NCBI GenBank assembly: GCA_024998815.1
Contig: JACEUQ010000001.1
Coordinates: 620,001-684,000 of the forward strand
Direction of reading: 5' to 3'
DNA from: Opitutus sp.
GTDB taxonomy: Bacteria > Verrucomicrobiota > Verrucomicrobiia > Opitutales > Opitutaceae
Length of the DNA stretch: 64,000 nucleotides
In this document: positions 60,258 through 64,000 of the stretch, in pieces
How positions within the stretch are numbered: position 1 is the stretch's first letter
Layout of the letters: each line of letters starts with the position of its first letter
Program-made: the position numbers and the translations under genes
The notes under the pieces: generated by a model
What the model saw: only the letters and a program-made list of their open reading frames with translations
Databases searched by the model: none
Told to the model about the DNA's origin: nothing

Positions 60258-60313
60258 CGGCGCTAACCCCAGCGCCGGAGTCGGCAGTAACCGCTGAAGC
60301 GTCTCAAAAAACC

Positions 60314-60350
60314 GGGATGCGCCCGGCCACAAAGGGCGCCCGAGTTTTCG
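60314..60350 (+). terminator. Possible terminator after the helicase
   Basis: GCGCCC pairs with GGGCGC around GGCCACAAA, followed by CCGAGTTTTCG. About 60 bp after the helicase stop. Confidence 0.45.
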
Positions 60351-60510
60351 TTCGACTCGGTCACCATGAGGGGCAGTGTTTTTGTCGGCTTTGACCGGTT
60401 CCTGTTCTCTGATCTGACCTTTGTGCAAGGACTTCGCCCCAAGCGATAAATCGCACAATAAACATTATGTCTAATCAGGGTGCGGGGCAAAATCCCGCCG
60501 TTTACAGCCC

Positions 60511-62052
60511 TTGCGCGCCTTGACTCATCCTCTCTTCTCCTGGCTCCAAACACGCTCCTCCGGCGTTCTCCTTCACCCCACCGCGTTGCCCAACGATCAA
60601 GGCATCGGCGTTCTCGATGGTTCGGTTAATTCACTGCTCGGCTTCATGAAAGACGCCGGGATTCGCCAATGGCAGATTTGCCCGCTGGGGCCAACGGGTT
60701 ATGGGGATTCTCCTTATCAGTGCTTCTCGGCATTTGCCGGTAATCCTTACCTGATCGATCTGTACCCGCTTGTTCAGTGCGGTTTGCTCACGGATTCCGA
60801 CATGGATGACGTGCGCCAACTGCCCCGTGATCACGTGGATTACGGCTGGTTGTACGTCACCAAGTTCCCGCTCCTTTTCAAAGCGTTCAGCGCGTTTGTC
60901 TCCCAGGGGCGAAAAGCGGCCCTGCCCTACGGTGACTTTGAAGCGTTTAAACACGCCCATCGGTCCTGGCTTGAGCCTTATGCGCTGTTTTTGGGGTTAA
61001 AGGACCACTTTGAGGGCGCCGCTTGGTGGGAATGGCCCGCCGAGGTGCGGTTTTTCGCCAAAGCCAAGAAATCCGCGCTGGCCAAAACAGTCGCCGCACG
61101 CGCCGAAGCACATGCCTTTTTCCAGTACCTGTTCTTTGGCCAATGGGCTCGGGTCCGTGACCATGCAAAGTCACTGGGCATCGAGATTATTGGTGATGCG
61201 CCTATCTTTGTGGCCCGCGACAGCGCCGATGTCTGGGCTGCGCCACAGCTATTCCTTGTCGATTCCAAGACCGGCGTTCCGCTCGCGGTTGCGGGCGTGC
61301 CACCGGACTATTTCTCCGCCGACGGTCAGCTTTGGGGCAACCCGCTTTACGATTGGTCAGCGCATGCCGCAGAAGGCTTCGCGTGGTGGATCAGCCGCTT
61401 GAAGGCAAACTTCGCCCTGTGCGATATCGTGCGCATCGATCACTTCCGCGCCTTTGATACCTACTGGTCGATTCCTGCGACGGCCAAAACCGCCAAAACG
61501 GGTGAATGGAAACAGGGCCCGGGCCTCAAGTTCTTTGCCGCCGTCCACGCCGCCCTACCCGAGGCGCGCATGATCGCAGAAGACTTGGGCGACTTGTTTC
61601 AATCGGTTCGCGACTTGCGCGCCGCCACAGGGTTACCCGGGATGACGATTCTTCAATTCGCCTTCGGGGGCGACGCCAAGAACTGTTACCTGCCGCACAA
61701 CCTCACGGCTAACTCCGTTGTTTACCCGGGTACTCACGATAATAATACCACACTCGGTTGGTATCGGACGGCCTCCGAGAAGGAGTGCGATCATGTTCGC
61801 CGCTACCTGCATGTCACGGGCGACGAAATCGGCTGGGATTTTATCCGCACGTCTTACGCTTCGGTCAGCAATATGGCGATAATCCCGCTCCAGGATCTCT
61901 TCAGTTTGGGCTCCGAGGGCCGCCTGAATACCCCTGGGGAAGCGGCTGGCAATTGGCAGTGGCGTTATTCTGAGTCGCAACTTCGAGCGCTTCACTTTGA
62001 AGGCGGTGCGGCCTACCTGCGCGATCTCGGCGTCCTCTACGACCGCGTTTGA
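60511..62052 (+). CDS. malQ: 4-alpha-glucanotransferase
   Basis: A 513-residue GH77 enzyme. Key segments are ALPNDQGIGVLDGSVN, WQICPLGPTGYGDSPYQ, IGDAPIFVARDSADVW with a later PPDYFSADGQLWGNPLYDW, the catalytic region CDIVRIDHFRAFDTYW and MIAEDLGDL, and PGTHDNNTTLGW. It moves glucan segments between chains in maltose/glycogen metabolism. Two TTG codons (60511 and 60520) are the best starts; there is no ATG near the N-terminal THPLFSW. It stands alone, not in a maltose operon. Confidence 0.93.
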   Translation: MRALTHPLFSWLQTRSSGVLLHPTALPNDQGIGVLDGSVNSLLGFMKDAGIRQWQICPLGPTGYGDSPYQCFSAFAGNPYLIDLYPLVQCGLLTDSDMDDVRQLPRDHVDYGWLYVTKFPLLFKAFSAFVSQGRKAALPYGDFEAFKHAHRSWLEPYALFLGLKDHFEGAAWWEWPAEVRFFAKAKKSALAKTVAARAEAHAFFQYLFFGQWARVRDHAKSLGIEIIGDAPIFVARDSADVWAAPQLFLVDSKTGVPLAVAGVPPDYFSADGQLWGNPLYDWSAHAAEGFAWWISRLKANFALCDIVRIDHFRAFDTYWSIPATAKTAKTGEWKQGPGLKFFAAVHAALPEARMIAEDLGDLFQSVRDLRAATGLPGMTILQFAFGGDAKNCYLPHNLTANSVVYPGTHDNNTTLGWYRTASEKECDHVRRYLHVTGDEIGWDFIRTSYASVSNMAIIPLQDLFSLGSEGRLNTPGEAAGNWQWRYSESQLRALHFEGGAAYLRDLGVLYDRV

Positions 62053-62076
62053 CAACGGGATAAACCACCCAGGAGC

Positions 62077-62115
62077 TCACCCAGCGGCCTAGCCACAACC
62101 GGCTGCCCTGGGTGA
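62077..62115. other. Inverted repeat between malQ and the sigma factor
   Basis: TCACCCAG (62077-62084) pairs with CTGGGTGA (62108-62115) around a 23-nt loop. No T-run follows, so it could be an operator or part of a structured leader of the sigma gene rather than a terminator. Confidence 0.5.
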
Positions 62116-62164
62116 ATTCCCGTAGATCGCCAAACTCCCCAGCCCAATAACCCGAGGAAAAAAA

Positions 62165-62812
62165 TTGGGAACAATTCAAGATTACGCGCGTCAGACGAGC
62201 TCCGAACTTATGTCCACCAAAGCTCAGGAGGTCGCCTTGGATCGTCTGTTGGTTGATCGCTTTAAAAGCGGTGACGATGCCGCGTTTAATGAAATGGTGA
62301 GCCGCCACTGGGACCGCATCTATGGAATGGTCCATCAGCTCCTGCGAAACCAGCAGGATGCCGAGGAGGTCACCCAAGACGCGTTTATCCGGGCACATCG
62401 CGGGCTGGGGAACTTTCGCGGTGAGGCCGCGTTTTCGACTTGGCTGTACCAAATCGCCACCAACCTGGCGCGCAACCGCTACTGGTATTGGTGGCGGCGT
62501 CGGCGCGATCAGACGGTCTCGTTTGATCAACCGGTGAGCGACAGCAACAGCACGCCGCTTTCGGAGGTTTTCTCGACCGACATGGCCACCCCGGGTGACA
62601 TCACGGTGAACCAGGAACTCGTCGATCACATCGCTTTGGGGATGGAGAAAATTGGTGCCAAGCACCGTGAGGTTTTGATTCTCAGAAACGTCAAAAACCT
62701 ATCCTACGAGGAAATCGCCGCGGTTCTCGGCATTTCGGTGGGTACGGTTAAAAGCCGGATCGCCCGCGCCCGCGAAAGCCTGCGCGCGGCTATCGGAAAG
62801 GACTTCAAATGA
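62165..62812 (+). CDS. ECF-type RNA polymerase sigma factor
   Basis: A 215-residue sigma factor. Region 2 is at about 30-95 (FNEMVSRHWDRIYGMVHQLLRN, DAEEVTQDAFIRAHRGL, FSTWLYQIATNLARN) and region 4 at about 155-210 (LSYEEIAAVLGISVGTVKSRIARA). It has no region 1.1 or 3. Start: a TTG at 62165 is preceded by GAGGA with six nt spacing, a good ribosome-binding site; an ATG at 62210 would shorten the protein to 200. It overlaps the next gene at ATGA, so translation is coupled with the anti-sigma factor. Confidence 0.92.
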   Translation: MGTIQDYARQTSSELMSTKAQEVALDRLLVDRFKSGDDAAFNEMVSRHWDRIYGMVHQLLRNQQDAEEVTQDAFIRAHRGLGNFRGEAAFSTWLYQIATNLARNRYWYWWRRRRDQTVSFDQPVSDSNSTPLSEVFSTDMATPGDITVNQELVDHIALGMEKIGAKHREVLILRNVKNLSYEEIAAVLGISVGTVKSRIARARESLRAAIGKDFK

Positions 62813-63519
62813 ACGACCGCCGCTTTACCGAATTGCTCAACCTCTACCTTGATCATCAGATCACTGCAGCGGAGGCCGCTGAGCTCGAAGCCGCCGTGCA
62901 CAGTAGCCCCGCCCGGCGCCGGACCTACGAAGAATACTGCGCGCTTCAACGCGCTTGCAGTCAACTTGGCAGCAACGCCCGCGCCTGCGCCCCGATTGCG
63001 CCCCGCTTTGCCCGTTCAGTACAGGACGTGGAGCGCAAGATCACGGCCCCGCGCCGCGCTCACCGCTGGTATCCGCTTCAACTCGGCGGCCTTGCCACCT
63101 TGGCCATGGCGGCGGGTTTCGCGCTGGTCATCATCCTCAACCAAGCGCCCCAATCGGATCCGGCATCCGTGGCACGGAACCCAGCGCTGGCCGCAGTCCA
63201 ATCGGCACCGGTTTTGGTGGCTGCGGGTTCGCCTAGGCAGCCTGAAGTGGTGGTGGTAACGCCCTTCACTGTTCACCCTTCGCTCGTCGCAATTGGTTTA
63301 GCGGCAGCACAGAACGCGGACGATTCTCAAGTCGCCGGGCCTGACCGTGAGGCCCTTGAGTGGATGCAACGGGTTGACCAGCTTCCCCGCAGCACGCTCG
63401 TTCTCGACGAACAGGCCTTCACGGCACGCACCATGGTCCCGGTGGATACGCACGTGTTTAAGCGCCCCCATTCTCTGCAAAATTCCGCTGAGTTCACCGG
63501 GTTCCAGTTGTCGCGGTGA
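62809..63519 (+). CDS. Probable anti-sigma factor, membrane-anchored
   Basis: A 236-residue protein. The N-terminal 60 residues (FTELLNLYLDHQITAAEAAELE, EEYCALQRACSQL) look like the anti-sigma helix bundle, with a His/Cys pair of zinc-finger flavour. One membrane segment spans about residues 95-115 (LATLAMAAGFALVIILNQ), and the rest is an Ala/Val/Pro-rich periplasmic part. The start codon overlaps the sigma stop (ATGA), the classic arrangement for an ECF sigma factor with its inhibitor. RseP in this window could cut such a protein to release sigma, which is inference. Confidence 0.82.
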   Translation: MNDRRFTELLNLYLDHQITAAEAAELEAAVHSSPARRRTYEEYCALQRACSQLGSNARACAPIAPRFARSVQDVERKITAPRRAHRWYPLQLGGLATLAMAAGFALVIILNQAPQSDPASVARNPALAAVQSAPVLVAAGSPRQPEVVVVTPFTVHPSLVAIGLAAAQNADDSQVAGPDREALEWMQRVDQLPRSTLVLDEQAFTARTMVPVDTHVFKRPHSLQNSAEFTGFQLSR

Positions 63520-63667
63520 GGCGAGCCACTCGGGTCGTCGGACGCCGTGTACTAAGCGGCGTCCGGATTTACCGGCTGAAATTTAGCCGTTATACCCAAT
63601 CGCGTTCCCGACAGCTTAACGATGAAACCGGTTCTTTTTGGGGAGAGGAAAACCTCGACGTAAACTC

Positions 63668-63737
63668 CTTGAGCTCACGCTCAAGGCCACACCCTGCGCG
63701 AACACACTGCTCGTGGCCTTGAGCGTGAGCTCAAGGA
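63668..63737. repeat. Repeat B4
   Basis: Two arms CCTTGAGCTCACGCTCAAGG and CCTTGAGCGTGAGCTCAAGG joined through GCCACAC...CGTGGC, very similar to B3. It lies between the anti-sigma gene and the convergent GatB/YqeY gene. Confidence 0.8.
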
Positions 63738-63770
63738 TGCCCGAAACCTAAATTTGAACGCTGATGAGCA

Positions 63771-64000
63771 TCAGGGCAGTTTGGCCTGGATCAGCTTGCT
63801 GACGGCACCGAAATCGATGAGGCCTGCGTCGGGGTGCTGCTTGAGCGCGCCGATCACTTTGCCCATCTCCTTTTTGCTTAACGCACCGGTTGCGGCAATG
63901 GCCTCGGCGACGAGTGACTCCAGTTTGCCGGCGTCGAATCCCTTGGGCAGGTACTTTTCGACCAGGGCGATCTCCTTGAGGTTGGCCTCAATCAGGTCGT
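63771..64000 (-). CDS. GatB/YqeY-domain protein, N-terminus cut by window edge
   Basis: Only the C-terminal 75 residues are in the window. They read DLIEANLKEIALVEKYLPKG, later LVAEAIAATGALSKKEMGKVIGALKQHPDAG and end SKLIQAKLP, a clear YqeY-type C-terminal domain, as also found at the end of GatB. Such domains bind tRNA. Because only the tail is seen, a full GatB cannot be excluded, but the small size of YqeY proteins makes that more likely. Confidence 0.85.
   Translation of the reverse strand, partial: DLIEANLKEIALVEKYLPKGFDAGKLESLVAEAIAATGALSKKEMGKVIGALKQHPDAGLIDFGAVSKLIQAKLP

Noticed and set aside
59106-60458. Long minus-strand frame of 450 codons opposite the helicase
   Set aside because: A shadow of the plus-strand gene, as is common in GC-rich DNA; no conserved motif.

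Overview
The window is a GC-rich bacterial chromosome segment, most likely from a Verrucomicrobium of the Opitutaceae type. This is inferred from the mix of an LPS precursor gene (kdsA), non-mevalonate isoprenoid genes, a DUF4338-ISAs1 transposon, flagellar genes and many intergenic palindromic repeats. No ribosomal RNA is present and I did no database search, so the taxonomy is an inference. Both edges cut genes: a ResB-like cytochrome c biogenesis protein on the left and a GatB/YqeY-domain protein on the right.

1-11.3 kb is mostly housekeeping: resB-like and a proline/alanine-rich exported protein; the 5-oxoprolinase genes pxpBC (fused) and pxpA on the plus strand; then on the minus strand an N-acetylmuramoyl-L-alanine amidase, infC, an unusual lipoyl/E3-binding/KAS III fusion, kdsA, pyrG and rsmE. 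11.3-12.2 kb holds tRNA-Leu(CAA) and tRNA-Pro(GGG). 12.2-20.4 kb carries dnaE and the envelope/isoprenoid group rseP-dxr-cdsA-uppS, all on the minus strand. 20.5-29.1 kb has a lipoprotein and a purine nucleoside phosphorylase with overlapping head-to-head starts, an EamA transporter, an N-terminally extended ispH with a small acidic partner, alkC and alaS. 29.1-31.1 kb is a transposon whose DruA-like (DUF4338) domain is fused to an ISAs1 transposase with a frameshift. 31.1-36.2 kb holds a CheB-CheR-PAS protein, an orphan GspF/PilC-type protein and purT.

36.6-44.9 kb is the most striking region: eight tandem flagellin genes of about 272 residues each. Each is preceded by the same two-hairpin leader. 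The second hairpin shows a GGA-containing loop and compensatory base changes, and the ribosome-binding site AAGGA follows, an arrangement like known CsrA-controlled flagellin leaders. Only the first gene has a visible sigma-28-type promoter. Six of the seven spacers hold a two-arm palindromic element that may act as terminator or RNA stabiliser, and a strong intrinsic terminator closes the array.

45-54.9 kb carries a DUF721/DciA-like gene, two peptide-type ABC permeases, a DUF4337 protein, an SDR enzyme, an FKBP, S4 and CvfB-like RNA-binding proteins, a lipoprotein, a tandem-duplicated creatininase-family protein, a LOG-family protein and gluQ. 55.3-57.3 kb is a group II intron with its maturase. 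57.9-64 kb carries hsp20, a DEAD-box-type helicase, malQ, an ECF sigma factor with its probable anti-sigma factor, and the partial GatB/YqeY gene.

Several families of intergenic inverted repeats (called A to I here) are scattered through the window, some touching stop codons. The strongest candidates for new biology are the flagellin array with its covarying leaders, the lipoyl-KAS III fusion, the DUF4338-ISAs1 element and the two-arm repeat families.
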